Assembly: GCA_030847615.1 (NCBI GenBank)
Contig: JAUMIR010000001.1
Coordinates: 368,582,687-368,646,686, forward strand
Source: Gambelia wislizenii
Taxonomy: Eukaryota; Chordata; Lepidosauria; Squamata; Crotaphytidae
Direction of reading: 5' to 3'
DNA: 64,000 nt
Below the pieces are notes generated by a model, which saw only the letters and a list, made by a program, of their open reading frames with translations, was not told the DNA's origin and did no database searches. The stretch's first letter is position 1; each line of letters opens with the position of its first letter. Shown here in pieces: positions 1-10,801 of the stretch. The translations under genes were made by a program, and so were the position numbers.

Positions 1-959
1 ATTATTCTACAGGGACAGTAATGAAAAGAGAACTACGGTAGACCATGCTCAAATGGGTTCATCAAGACCTTGAGTAGGGGTCTCTGTTTTACAATGCATT
101 TTAATATCCTAAGTTGTGCTTAAGACTAAAAGTCCTTTTACATGAACTATCAATCAGAACAAATGGATGTTTTACCAGAAAACTACTTTCTTGGCTTAGA
201 ATATTTTTGCTGAGAGAAGCAGTGCTGAGGGCCTTGGACTCTTCTATTTTTGGTTAGTGGAGCTATCCAAGTTCTTCTTAATTGGTTCCAGAGGAGTTAA
301 CCCTGAAATTTTACACAGGTAGAGATAGACTGAGTCTTAGCTAATATATGAAAAGATGAGAAGATAGAAAATAAAAGCAATTTTGACCAGAGTAAGAGAT
401 ACAGATCTTATTGAATGCTTTCATGCTGTTGTTGTTTAATAATATCAATTCATTTTTGCACTCTACTTATAAATGAGTATATTGTACATCATTCCTAAAC
501 TGTATCAGTCTAGCATGCTTAGTTGCTGTTTCTTTCCCCTACTTTTTATACAAGTGAAGCACTAAATAACGTGGGTACAATAAACCGTGTTACAACTAAT
601 GTTGTGCCCTTGCATTGGAACGAAACGGATATTGTTTTAGAGAAAGCCAAATTTGCTTCTCTGTCTTTCTCATCTTGTTTTTCTGCTTATGCTCATTTTC
701 TCTCTAGGCTTTGTAGCAACAGGTGATAGAAAGAGACAGTACCCAAAAACCAGATTCTATCATCCCAATAAAGGACATGTAACTCCCAGGTGACTTGAAG
801 GCACAAACCCACACACAAGCACCAGTGCAATGTTTTTGTTTTAAAACAATTATATCAGTTTTAGATTGTTACTTACAATTATTTCAGAAAACGAATATAT
901 AAAATGATAAAATATTAAATTATGTATTAAGCGAACTGAGGAATATTGTTATCTGCATG
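1..959. other. no recognisable feature
   Basis: AT-rich sequence. I see no coding pattern, terminal repeat or SINE promoter box here. The short open frames lack any recognisable domain. Confidence 0.5.
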
Positions 960-961
960 TA

Positions 962-1862
962 CAGGCATTCCCCCGATTATTCGACAGGTTAGGGACCAGG
1001 GCACTGTCAAAAAGTGGAAATTGACAAAATGTGGAACCTATAATGCTCTGGTTTGTAACCTGTCAAATAAATGGGTGACATCTGTATGAGAGGAAAGGAT
1101 TGACTGGGGGTGTGGTACCCACTTTCAGCAACTCCTTACATTCATAAATTTTGTTCTCTATAAACAGGTACCTTCCTGTCATCCACCTCGTCTCCACCGC
1201 CCTTCCATGATTCACCTTTCCACAGTTTCTCTTTCCCATGACAGACACGCATGCACCCCATTTTCTCCACACCCTCTTTGTGTGCCAGGACCACCGCAAT
1301 CCTCCCCCACCTTCCAGAGCCATGGGGAACAAATGTTTTTATGTACAGTGCCTACTTTGTACCCTGCTTTCTCTCTCACCCTACTTTTCTTCTTTTTTTC
1401 TCTCCTTCCATGCACTCCCCAGTAGAGTGAATTGGGATACCCCACTTGCTTGTTTAATGCTGCTTCCAAACTCTCCTGAGCGCTTCCGGGTACAGTTGAA
1501 TACCCATCCCACCCATCCTCCCCATCTTTGGAGGAGGAGGATAACAAGGAGATGGTAGCAAGGTTTGTTTTATTGTACAATACACAGACTGAATTAAAGA
1601 TGGTGCCAAGTTGAAACAAAAGCAGCACATGGTCACAAAAGCATTGTGCAAAAGCCATCTTTTCATTCAATCTGAGTACAGTACAATAGTAGCTGCAGTC
1701 ACCAAACCATGCTTTCAACCCTTTTAAATTAAACGTAACCAGAACTCATTAATTTTACATGTGGTTGACCATGCACTGAATATAGAGCACTGGGTAGTAA
1801 TTTAGAACAGTCAAAAGAGTGGGTCATCAAAAAGTGAGGTGTTGAAAGGTGGGGGGTGTCTG
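962..1862. mobile_element. Tigger-like non-autonomous DNA transposon, ~0.9 kb
   Basis: The block is flanked by TA on both sides (960-961 and 1863-1864). Its ends are loosely inverted: CAGGCATTCCCCC at the left and, on the other strand, CAGACACCCCCCA at the right. The left end continues into wording typical of Tigger-type termini (a GATTATTCGACAGGTTAGGG tract). TA duplication plus CAG-starting ends is the TcMar/Tigger pattern. The interior has no transposase. Diverged ends make the pairing less certain than for the two GC-rich copies at 4.3 and 14.3 kb. Confidence 0.5.
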
Positions 1863-1864
1863 TA

Positions 1865-2504
1865 TACCACTTTGTTCCAAGTGGTGAGAAGTTACATGGA
1901 CTCAACATGAAACCTTCTTAGAAGAGACATATTCTTTTAATACTTGAGACTTATGGCATATTTGTGATATAGTGCCTTGCAGAATCATTCACCCCTTGTG
2001 GCTTTAAAGCAATTGGCTGAATAAAAACTAGGGTTGCCAGGTTTTCAAAAGAACAATAAGGGACAGTCAAAATTCATGACTCATGTGGTTGACAATGAGA
2101 AATAATGTTAGTAGCTACTAACATGGTGTGTTCTGTCCCAATAACAAATAAAACTTAGCTTAGCTATGTATTCTCCACATGCTCAGCAATATAAATTACA
2201 ATACGCACAAACTTCTGTCTTTATGAAAATGCAGTTTTAATATGTATTAAATCTCACAACAGCATTTTAAATATGTATTAAAACTGAATCCACTTTAATC
2301 ATATCAAAAATGTTTGGCAGCTATGACTACAATTCAGAGTAATCTTAATTTTGGTTGGATTGACAGAAAATCTGTTCCTCTCATCACTCCATTTGTGAAG
2401 TATATAATTAAAAAACCCATTTCTACAAAAGCATTTGATCCCGTAATGCTTCAAAACAACATATATTAAGCTCCAACAATAGTTACTCTGAAATCCATAC
2501 TCAG
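1865..2504. other. no confident feature
   Basis: AT-rich tract. A short stretch near 2026-2110 (GGGTTGCCAGG and AATAAGGGACAG) looks like debris of an interspersed repeat, but I cannot place it. Confidence 0.4.
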
Positions 2505-2505
2505 A

Positions 2506-3111
2506 GGATCCATACAGGAATGAAAAAAGTGTTCTTGTCCCAGAATTCCAACTTCCGCCCCTGTCCCATCCCTGTCATGCCACAATCACCCTCCCCACCA
2601 CACTTACCTCCTCTCCTATCATTCCAGCAGCCCAGAAGTGAACAGAGCTCTAATGGAGCTCCCATTCACTTCCTGAATCGAAATCCCACAGATTCTCACA
2701 AGAAGATGCGAGCATGGGAAATTCAAAAATAAAAATAAAAAGAACATGAAAAAATGACAGCAAGCACAAAAACACACTTTAAAAGGTAGAAATAACCTGG
2801 GGAGGATCATAAAAAGTGTGTCACTTACATGGATGTCCCTATCTCACCTGGAAGTGTTCTGGCAGGGACCTCCCATTGACACTGGGATCTCGCCAGCATA
2901 ATGGGGCACCTTTTTGCTCATAGGAACATCTGTTACAGAAATGGAATGGGGTATCTATTGACAGCTTATCCTGTCAATAAAAAGTAGTGTCAGCAGAACA
3001 ACAGCAGAATGGGTGCATAACGAGGGGGGAAAGACGTCATCTGAAAAGGGAGCCCTTTTGCAATCTCCTGGCATTCGTGTAACACCACTTTTAACATGTC
3101 TGATAATCTCC
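2506..3111. mobile_element. GGA-TIR MITE, long form, copy N1
   Basis: This ~605 bp block is colinear with blocks at 15378-15963 and 27991-28574. Shared landmarks are a GTGTTCTTGTCCC-like start, a GTGAACAGAGCTC-like segment, an A-rich middle and a TCTGATAATCTCC end. The right end is clean: CTGATAATCTCC is followed by TAA (3112-3114), the 3-bp duplication expected for the family. The left end is eroded, so its boundary is approximate. No coding capacity is visible. The terminal repeat and 3-bp duplication fit a PIF/Harbinger-like transposase, which is an inference. Confidence 0.65.
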
Positions 3112-4256
3112 TAAGAATCCAACTTGATTTCAAGGAGCTTCCCCAGGTGATGGTAGAAGTCCCCAAACACTTTAGCTTTTCCTTGTAAAGAAAGTTCATC
3201 CTCCAGGTAGTGGGGTTTGCAGATCCTTTTTGCACGGTCTACCAAGGTATACAGAAAACCCACACACAGAGACAGATACCTACACAAGAACTCCAATCAT
3301 CACCCAGGACAAAAAAGAAGCACAATAAAAATATTGGTAGACCACCCAAAAAGGACGTGCGAACCCCACTACCTGGAGGATGAACTGAGGCACCTAAACT
3401 GGGCCCTACAGGCTAATGGTTACTCCAGATCAGACATCACAAGAGCAGCCAGACCTAGAAAAAAACAAACAAACACAGGAATGAAGAAGAAAAACAGCCA
3501 CCTAAAGGGAAGGTATTTTTACCATACATCAAAGGAGTCACAGACAGAATAGGGAAACTAACGAGGGAAAGTAATGAGGAAACACAACCTCCAAACAATC
3601 TACAAACCAACCAAGAAAATTCAAGAAATGTTACGCTCAGCGGAGGACAAAAGAGACCATCTCACAGCTGCAGGAGTTTATTACATACTATGCAGCTGTG
3701 GATAAGTTTACATAGGGACCACTAAACGCAGTGTACAAAGACGAATCTAGGAACATGAGAGACACTGCAGACTGGGCCAGTCAGAAAAATCAGCAGTAGC
3801 AGAACATGTTATAAACCAACCTGGACACAAAATGTTATTTAAAAACACAGAAATTCTGGACCAGGCCAACAACTATCATGTCAGAATGCCCAGAGAAGCT
3901 ACTGAAATCTACAAGCACCTGGACAACTTCAACAGGAAAGAAGAAACCCTAAAAGTAAACAAAATCTGTCTCCCAGTTTTGAAAAACAAAAGAATAAAAA
4001 CCCAACACTTACAAAGGAATTCCACCCAGGGACAAGGGGATTTCCAGGAGATAATGGCCCATCAACTAACCATTAGTCAAACAGACACTAACAATCCTTG
4101 CATTTCTATACCCAGAAACTAACCATTCAATTATACAAATTTACATATACTGCCCAATAGGGGTTCACAGTATATAACCAACCCCCCCATATGCCTACCC
4201 AACCATTCTCTGAAGATGCCAGCCACAGATGCAGGCAAAATGTCAGAAAGAAACTA

Positions 4257-5014
4257 CAGTTGTCCCTCTACATTCACGAACTTGACATTTGCGGTTTTGA
4301 TTATTTGCGGTTTTGGGAGGGCCCCCCCGGGCCCCTCCAAAACCGCGACACGGGGCCTCCGGAGGCCCCATGAAAGCCCTGGGACCGAGCGGGGAGGGCC
4401 AGGGAGGCCTCCACAGGACCTTCGGAGACCCTCCGGAGGCCCTGCGAAGGCCTTGGGAGGGAGGGGAAGGACCAGGGAGGCCTCCGTGGGGCCTTGCGAG
4501 GCCCCATGAAGGCCTTGGGGAGTACCGGGGAGGCCTCCGCGGGGCCTCGCAAAGCCCCGGTGTGGGAGGGGAGAGGGCTGGGGAGGCCTCCGCGGGGCCT
4601 TGCTAGGCCCCACGAAGGCCCAGGGAGGGAGGGGGAAGGCCCGGGGAGACCTCCGCAGGGCCTTGCTAGGCCCCACGAAGACCCGGGGAGGGAGGGGGGA
4701 AGGCCCGGGGAGGGAGGGGGAAGGGCCGGGGGGCCTCTGCGGGTCCTCCGAAGACTCTCCGGAGGCCCCGTTGAGGGCTTGGGCGGGAGGGGGGTGGGCT
4801 GGGGAGGCATCCACGGGGCCTCAGGAGGGTCTCTGAAGGCCCCGGGAAGGCCTAGGAAGGGAGTGGGGAGGCTGGGGAAAGCGACTATGGGGCCTCCGGA
4901 GGCCCCATGGTCGCTATGGGGGGGGGGGAGGGGGAGGGCAGTCGTTATTCACGGATTTTTCACATTCGCGGGGGTCCGTGGAACATAACCCCTGCGAATG
5001 TGAAGGGACGACTG
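4257..5014. mobile_element. Tigger-like MITE with GC-rich minisatellite core, copy T1
   Basis: TA duplications flank the element (4255-4256 and 5015-5016), and the rejoined flanks restore the Penelope tail. The ends are inverted repeats: CAGTTGTCCCTCTACATTC at the left and CAGTCGTCCCTTCACATTCG on the other strand at the right. The ~600 bp core is very GC-rich and built of imperfect tandem units of roughly 53-66 bp carrying GGGGCCTTGCGAGGCCCC-like segments. Long open frames on both strands are composition artefacts. A second copy in opposite orientation is at 14305-14760. No transposase is present, so mobilisation would need a Tigger/pogo-type transposase from elsewhere. Confidence 0.85.
4890..4907. 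repeat. perfect 18-bp GC palindrome in T1
   Basis: GGGGCCTCCGGAGGCCCC is its own reverse complement. It recurs in copy T2 near 14411-14428, next to the same CATRGTCGCT flank, so it is a conserved part of the MITE family. Confidence 0.7.
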
Positions 5015-5055
5015 TATTCCAGAACATGGCCTCACAGCCCAGAAAAAAAACCCAA

Positions 5056-5150
5056 GGAAAATCTAGGTCAGAAAGGTTTTTCAGACAGGAGAGGGGTAGG
5101 AGAGGAGATTGTGGGACAGGAACACTTTTTTTGTTCCCGTCTGATAATCT
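5056..5150 (-). mobile_element. GGA-TIR MITE, terminal fragment
   Basis: Read on the minus strand this starts GATTATCAGACGGGAACA and continues AGTGTTCCTGTCCCACAATC, matching the start of copy N3 at 27991. It abuts CR1 sequence at a TTA, the expected target type. The inner boundary with the Penelope tail is unclear. Confidence 0.6.
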
Positions 5151-5432
5151 TACTGTCAGGAAGTTCTTCCTAACATTTTGGTGGAATCTCTTTTCCTGTA
5201 GTTTGAACCCATTGCTCTGTGTCTTAGTCTCAGGAGCAGCAGAAAACAAGCTTGCTCCATCCTCAGTATGACATCCCATCAAATATTTAAACATGGCTAT
5301 CATGTCACCTCTTAACCTTCTCTTCTCCAGGTTAAACATACCCAGCTCCCTAAGCCATTACTCATAGGGTATGACTTCCACACCTCCCTCCGTTTTGGTT
5401 ACCATCCTCTGGACACATTCCACCTTTTCATT
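5151..5432 (-). pseudogene. CR1 LINE ORF2 C-terminal fragment
   Basis: Minus-strand translation gives the conserved CR1 C-terminal wording ([45 protein letters not shown]). The reverse transcriptase core and the 3' tail are missing. The 3' side is cut off by the MITE fragment and Penelope tail. Confidence 0.85.
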
Positions 5433-6582
5433 TGATTGAGCAAGAATTGGATGGGGTAGAATTGTGTGGCCTTGAAAACCCTGAAAGGTCATTCAAACCA
5501 ATCCTTAGAGCACATTGCAATAATATGCTACCGAGTATATCATATGGGTTTGTACCTTCTCTACGTGGCAGCAATTAATGTTGTTAACAACCTTCCAGCC
5601 ATGTATTTGTTTGGACTCAATAAATCATCTGTTTGTGGAGACTGCTTGGGAGTACAAAAACTAGGTGGGAAGGTTATCAAGAACCTGGCATGCTACAATA
5701 CATGGCTTACACTGAGCTAGATGGAGCTCATGTTGTGGAGGCCTGGCCTGTATTTTTCAGTCACGGTTAGCACATAATGACATTCAGACTCTAAAACACT
5801 GTCCGCCATCACAAACAATGTGCTACCATAAATTAAGCAAATGAGAAATACCAGATATTGTTAAGAGAAAAGATATTAAGATATTTCATTCCCCCCCACA
5901 TCACATTTGAATGTTGCTTTCCTCAAACATTTTTATCATCAGAACCATAACCGTGTGAAGGCTGAGAAAGAATGAGAAGTCCAAGCCTAGGTTGCTTAGC
6001 AATCATGGTGGCTGAGCCGGAAGGATATCAAAGATTCAGTGCTGTCCAAGGTCAGATATGGGTGGTGAATAATCAATACCAAATATTCAACAGACAAGAC
6101 AGTGTTTGAATTTGCAGTGGAAGATTTTGAGGAATGTTTTGAGGGAAAGTTAGTTTACACTGAAATGGATTAGGTTGTGAACCATGAGCCATTCAGGAAA
6201 GTGGTAGACACTGACACATGTGAAAGCACAAAGTATCTTTGTGCAGGTCAGAATATCCCTTGGTTTGATATACCCAAACCTTTTGCAAGCAAAGTTACAC
6301 AGTTGTCAGAGATGGCCATAGTGTGCTCACCCTGCCTGAGTGAATCCATGGCTGTTGGGATCCCAAGAACTTGCTCTTCTGTTTCAATGCAAAGTTAATA
6401 ATGATCCATGTACCAAGTTGACAATGCTCCATATGCTGGTTAATATGTCAAGTAACAGGCTCTGTATTATCTAATGTAGTCATTATCACAAAAATGTTCA
6501 GAGTGACCTCTTTGTTCATCAGTAAGGAACACCCCTCCCTCCAATAATATTTAATTTGGCATTCGCAGATTCCATTGCTCTT

Positions 6583-6615
<33 letters not shown>

Positions 6616-7002
6616 CTTTTCTTCACAAATGAAGATTCAGGAAGGACTCATCCCACGCTTTCTGCAAGCGTGCTGATGACTGAAAAGGCCAATCCGAGAT
6701 AAACAAGTCCAGTTGCAGAAAGCAGTAAATTGCACTTGTAATTAACAGGGAATGAATTGGCTATAGGCAAAGAAATAATGGGAAATGACTGAGTAGAGTA
6801 ACAGAAATAGAAAGCATAAACTGTTTTTTTTTTTTTAGCTTAACAACAGATGTACACATTAGATGTACATCATAGCAGAAGAAAATCAGAGCCATGGGCT
6901 GAGGACATCACCTCCACATGGTGATGGTGCATAAGATGTCAGAAAAGAAAATGCATTGCTGACCAATAAGGAACTATGGAAAGCTCCTTCCCAATATGGG
7001 GT
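5433..7002. other. no recognisable gene or repeat family
   Basis: Apart from a CT microsatellite I see nothing supportable. The open frame 5466-5720 (84 aa) shows no domain and is probably chance. Confidence 0.5.
6585..6613. repeat. (CT)n microsatellite
   Basis: About 14 uninterrupted CT units. Confidence 0.95.
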
Positions 7003-7365
7003 CCCGATCAAGGGAAATCATTGTACCACTTGGTTATGCTTTGGTCAGATATCACCTGGAATACTGGGTCCGGTTTTGAGTTCAAGAAGGATACTGACAA
7101 GCTACAACATGTCCAGAGGATGGTGACTAAGATGGCAAAGGTCTACAAAGCAAGCTCTATGATTAACTTCGGAAACCAAGTATGGTTAGCTCGGGGAAGA
7201 GAAGACTGAGATATGATAGTATACCCATATTTAAATACTTGAAAGGATTTTATGTAGATGAGAAAGCTTGTTTTCTACTTCTTCAGAGACTAGGACATGA
7301 ACCAATGGATTCAAATTACAAGGAAAGAGATTACACCTTAACATTAGGAAGAACTTCTTTACTTT
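7003..7365 (+). pseudogene. CR1 ORF2 C-terminal fragment, older copy
   Basis: Degraded CR1 sequence: VMLWSDITWNTGSGFEFKKD corresponds to the RPHLEYCVQFWAPQ region. The match runs on to an ACCTTAACATTAGGAAGAACTT motif. Frameshifts and a missing segment mark it as old. Confidence 0.75.
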
Positions 7366-7705
7366 AAGAGGGGACATAATAGCCATATTTAAATACTTGA
7401 AGGGACGTCATACTGAGGATGGAGCAGGCTTGTTTTCTGCTGCTCCAGAGACTAGGGCATGGAGCAATGGGTTCAAATTACAGGAAAAGAGATTCCACCT
7501 AAACATTAGGAAGAACTTCTTGACAGTAAGAGCTGTTCGGAAGTGGAATACACTGCCTCGTAGTGTGGAGGAGTCTCCTTCTTTGGAGGTTTTTAAACAG
7601 AGACTGGATGGCCATCTGTCAGAAATGATTTGATTGTGTATTCCTGCATGGCAGGGGGGTTGACTGGATGGCCCTTGAGGTCTCTTCCAACTCTATGATT
7701 CTATG
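7366..7705 (+). pseudogene. CR1 ORF2 3' end with tail, second copy
   Basis: A better preserved CR1 end begins here and repeats the region just passed. Its frame encodes [34 protein letters not shown] and [19 protein letters not shown]. It ends in CTCTATGATTCTATG, the typical CR1 tail. The abrupt return to an earlier part of the consensus shows two overlapping insertions rather than one element. Confidence 0.85.
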
Positions 7706-8130
7706 GCTGTTCAACAGTGGTATAGACTTCCTCAGAAGGTAGTGAACTTTTCATATTTGGAGGTCTTTAAACAGAGGTTAGATGGACATCTTTCAGGAGT
7801 GTATTCCTGAATGACTATTCAACAGTGGAATAGACAGCCTCAGAGGCTGGCAGTCTCTCCTTCTTTATGTTGTTATTTCCCATTATGGCAAACTTATGAA
7901 TGAGAGAACTCCAAAGATCCCCAGTCACCAACTGCCCTCCTCAAGTCTTGCAAACTCAAGCCTGTGTCTTCCTTGATTGAACAAATCCACTGGTAGTAAA
8001 GTCTTTGAATGTCTTTAAACAGAGCTTTGGTTACCATCTTTCAGGAGTGCTTTAGTTGGGTATTCTGCATGGCAGGGCTTGGATTAGATGGCCCTTGTGA
8101 TCCCTTCCAGCTCTAAGAGTTTATGATTTA
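7706..8130 (+). repeat. further CR1 3' end fragments
   Basis: Two more partial CR1 3' ends follow: 7706-7868 (CAACAGTGGTATAGACTTCC and TTTAAACAGAGGTTAGATGG) and 8000-8130 (TTAAACAGAGCTTTGG to CCCTTCCAGCTC). A ~115 bp stretch between them (7877-7992) is another repeat I cannot name. Confidence 0.6.
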
Positions 8131-9220
8131 GAAGACCCATGTGTAGCACAATATCCACACACCCAGCTGTTGCCCATGCATTCTGTCTGAACAGTGGTGT
8201 GGCAGATCACTTTAATAGAAGAAATTCTTCTATGCATTCAAATGAATAAGGAAGAACAAGAGCTGCTTGTTCCATATTGATGTGGGGGTAGCCTTTGCAT
8301 GTCAGGGATCATTTTTGAACTCCATCAGCATTAGAAAGTTCAAATTTATTAGGAGTCTGTGAACATCCCTTGGGGATTTGGTGTTTAGGTGCCAGTATCT
8401 AGATGGTCTGAACTATGGATAGTTTAAAGCATGGCTGGTTTAAGTCTCTTAAAATGTCTGCCTGCAGAAGCATCCTAATATTCATAAATCACCTGATGAC
8501 AACCAACCATTCTGTTCCAATCACATTCTGCATATGTTTAATACTGTGTAACTTGGTTATGGGTCACACATGCATTTCCCAAGCCATAAATACTACTTGT
8601 GATATATGAAAAGAGCTGGCAGTTAATATCTTGGTATACCTATGAGAGACATTTTCATAAACAAATATTTACATCCATCCCTATTGCCTGCTATATCTTT
8701 ACACATACACAGTTACTATATTCATATAAGTGCTATTTCAAAATGCCCTGTCTTGTAGCACTAACCAAAGATTTAAATATGTGAGTAGATGGGGAAAGTA
8801 TCAGATAATGAAAAATTGACAGTTCTATGCACCTGCATGAAAGGATACAAATGTGAATCTCTTGTTCCTTACAATTTCATTTGTGGACTAAAATTTTGGG
8901 TTCATAGGGCAAACTCTGGGAAAAGCAATGGGTTTTTGAGTTCCTGGGGAATTTGGACACTTGGCTACAAGAAATTAGAGAGAGAGCATGGGAAATTGTA
9001 ACCACAACAAAGAAGATTATGAGGCAGTCTACCAGTCATAGAAGGCAAAAGAACTTACTGTCAACATACTGAGGACAGCCAGTATGGCCACTTCATACAC
9101 TTCTGTATGTATGATGGTTACTTTCCTTTGGAAAGAAACTAGTGAGGGGTTGGGTGAAAATCAAGCCTTTACCAAAGAGACTCTTTTGCCTGTCAGTGTG
9201 CCCCCCCTTTTTTATATAAC
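8131..9220. other. no recognisable feature
   Basis: AT-rich; no gene or repeat family that I can support. Confidence 0.5.
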
Positions 9221-9612
9221 AAGCCAGGAGTCCAGTGAAACGAAGGGGCCAGTTCCACGACAGGAAAAAGTTCGCAAGATTCCGGATTACCATTCTTTCG
9301 CATCAGGAGCGCATAAATCACACGAATCCTGGCATATTCGGAAGATGCAGCCACTTTCGGTTTTCCTTAGTTCACACAGGCAAAGGTGTGGGGGGGAATC
9401 GCCTCCAGATGATTAAAGCCAGGCAGGAGGCGGGGAGGGAGCAAGGAGGGGGTCATGGAGACCATAAATAATGAGAGGAAAGAAAAGGACAAACAAACAA
9501 GAGATCGAAAGAGCGATCTGTCAACTTCCCCGTCTTCCCCAGCCCCGAAAGGCTTCTATAAAGAAAGGAGTGAATGAAAGCACGAACAAGCAAAAGCATG
9601 GTGGAGCGATCT

Positions 9613-9666
9613 CTTTCCCTTCCCTTCCCTTCCCTTCCCTTCCCTTCCCTTCCCTTCCCTTCCCTT
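9613..9666. repeat. (TTCCC)n microsatellite
   Basis: About ten uninterrupted TTCCC units, purine-only on the opposite strand. Confidence 0.95.
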
Positions 9667-9823
9667 CACGCATGCACACACAAACACACAGCACAGAAGC
9701 AGGGGCTAGCCGCATTCCCGATTGTTTTCCCTGCCTCTGAAGCCTTGAATAAAGGCAAGTGAACGGAAGGACAAACAAACAAAAGGACGAACATGCGATT
9801 GGCTGTTTCCCCGCACATACGAA

Positions 9824-9841
9824 TGCACACACACACACACA
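9824..9841. repeat. (CA)n microsatellite
   Basis: Short uninterrupted CA run within the CpG-containing block. Confidence 0.8.
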
Positions 9842-10200
9842 TACTCACACCAGCGAAGCAGGGGCTAGTCCCAATCATCTTCCCAACCCCCAAAGCCTTC
9901 CTTTGAAACAGACAGGAAGGGCTCAGAGCAGATTTTCCAAAGTGGGCTGCAAGCAGAAGAAGGGTGAATTTCTTCTCCAACCCCTCAGTCTATTCAGATA
10001 AAGCACAATGGTCACTCCAACCAATCAGGATTCAGCTCTGCTCACAGTAATTCAAAAAGGTCGATGCCAATTTACACGATGGTTAGTTCCCATGACCAAT
10101 TATGTGCATTTTCACGAACTTAATCAAAAACGTCTGGAAAACTAGCAAAAGCTGATACTGCGCGACTTATGGGTTTTTTGCACCCCCTCCTTCTGAAAAG

Positions 10201-10665
10201 GGCGCTGTTGCTTTGAAATGCGTGGGAACTATCAGGCTTCTTGTTGCATTCTTTGAGGAGTTATTTTGCCGTGTAAATGACCCCTATGTGTGCATTCAGT
10301 TTGCACACCAGCCCTATCCTTGTGTTGAAAGAACATGCAAACATAATAAAATGTGGAAAGGTTATGCCGTTGCATATGCCAACTCTGCTCCTATCATTTG
10401 TACCTCTGCTGGTTGCATTTCTGACCCAAAAGGGGGGGGTGCTTAGCACATTTGGCTGAATGCATGAAGAATCTTGCCAGCTGATACAACTCTGATGTCA
10501 CAGGTCTCCTGATGACAGAATTTTTTCTATGTTCATTCTCATCTACATACAAAGAAGCTCCCTGCTTAATGTGGGATGTTTTGTATGGGTGACATGTGCA
10601 AGGACAGAACTGGGGAGGAGGCAAGACTGCTGTGCAGGGTCCCATATCCCCTCCACACTTTTTGC
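10201..10665. other. no recognisable feature
   Basis: Unassigned sequence; no coding or repeat signal I can support. Confidence 0.4.
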
Positions 10666-10801
10666 CAGGAGTGGGGAACTGTGGCCCTGAAAATGCCATT
10701 GGACTTCAACTCCCATCATAATTCACCATTGGCTATGCCAGCTAAAGAAGATGGCAGCTGTGAGCCAAAAGCATTTGGAGGACCACAGTTGCTCACTCCT
10801 G
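10666..10801. mobile_element. hAT-like short MITE
   Basis: The ends are inverted: CAGGAGTGGGGAACTGTGG at the left and CCACAGTTGCTCACTCCTG at the right. The middle holds the TTCAACTCCCATCATAAT motif seen in other small MITEs of this window. No clear 8-bp duplication is visible, so hAT membership is inferred from the CAG-type end. Confidence 0.6.

Larger units (their letters stand above)
3115..5055 (+). pseudogene. Penelope-like retroelement, 3' half with GIY-YIG endonuclease (decayed, interrupted)
   Basis: Penelope-like elements encode a reverse transcriptase followed by a GIY-YIG endonuclease. The end of the reverse transcriptase region reads around 3247-3552 (motifs VYRKPTHRDRYLHKN and CEPHYLEDELRHLNW). 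The endonuclease signature GVYYI...VYIGTTKRS lies at about 3670-3740 with a TAA stop inside it, followed by EHERHCRLGQSEKS. Downstream NNYHVRMPREATEIYKHL (3832-4122) matches the same part of the second copy at 43.9-45.0 kb. The 3' tail (CAGGCAAAATGTCAGAAAG) is split by a Tigger-like MITE at 4257-5014 and resumes at 5017 with TTCCAGAACATGGC. Several stops and frameshifts make the copy dead. At 3189-3245 a piece of the same coding region sits in inverted orientation. Confidence 0.85.
9225..10200. other. CpG-containing repetitive block of unknown origin
   Basis: The base composition shifts here: CpG dinucleotides are frequent in an otherwise CpG-poor region. The core (9488-9915) is about three imperfect tandem copies. 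Each copy carries an ACAAACAAACAA/GCGAT start and a CAGGGGCTAG or CCCCAGCCCC-like end, with microsatellites between. Open frames across it (for example 9666-9980 minus) are Pro/Ser or Cys/Val-rich translations of simple repeats. Possibly the interior of a non-autonomous DNA transposon, but I could not pair terminal repeats. Confidence 0.45.

Noticed and set aside
4254..4988. Several long overlapping open frames (up to 186 codons, both strands), Pro/Gly-rich
   Set aside because: They are read through the GC-rich minisatellite of a Tigger-like MITE; stop codons are rare there because of composition. No start context or domain.
9521..9980. Open frames rich in LPFPS or CVCV repeats
   Set aside because: Direct translations of (TTCCC)n and (CA)n microsatellites.
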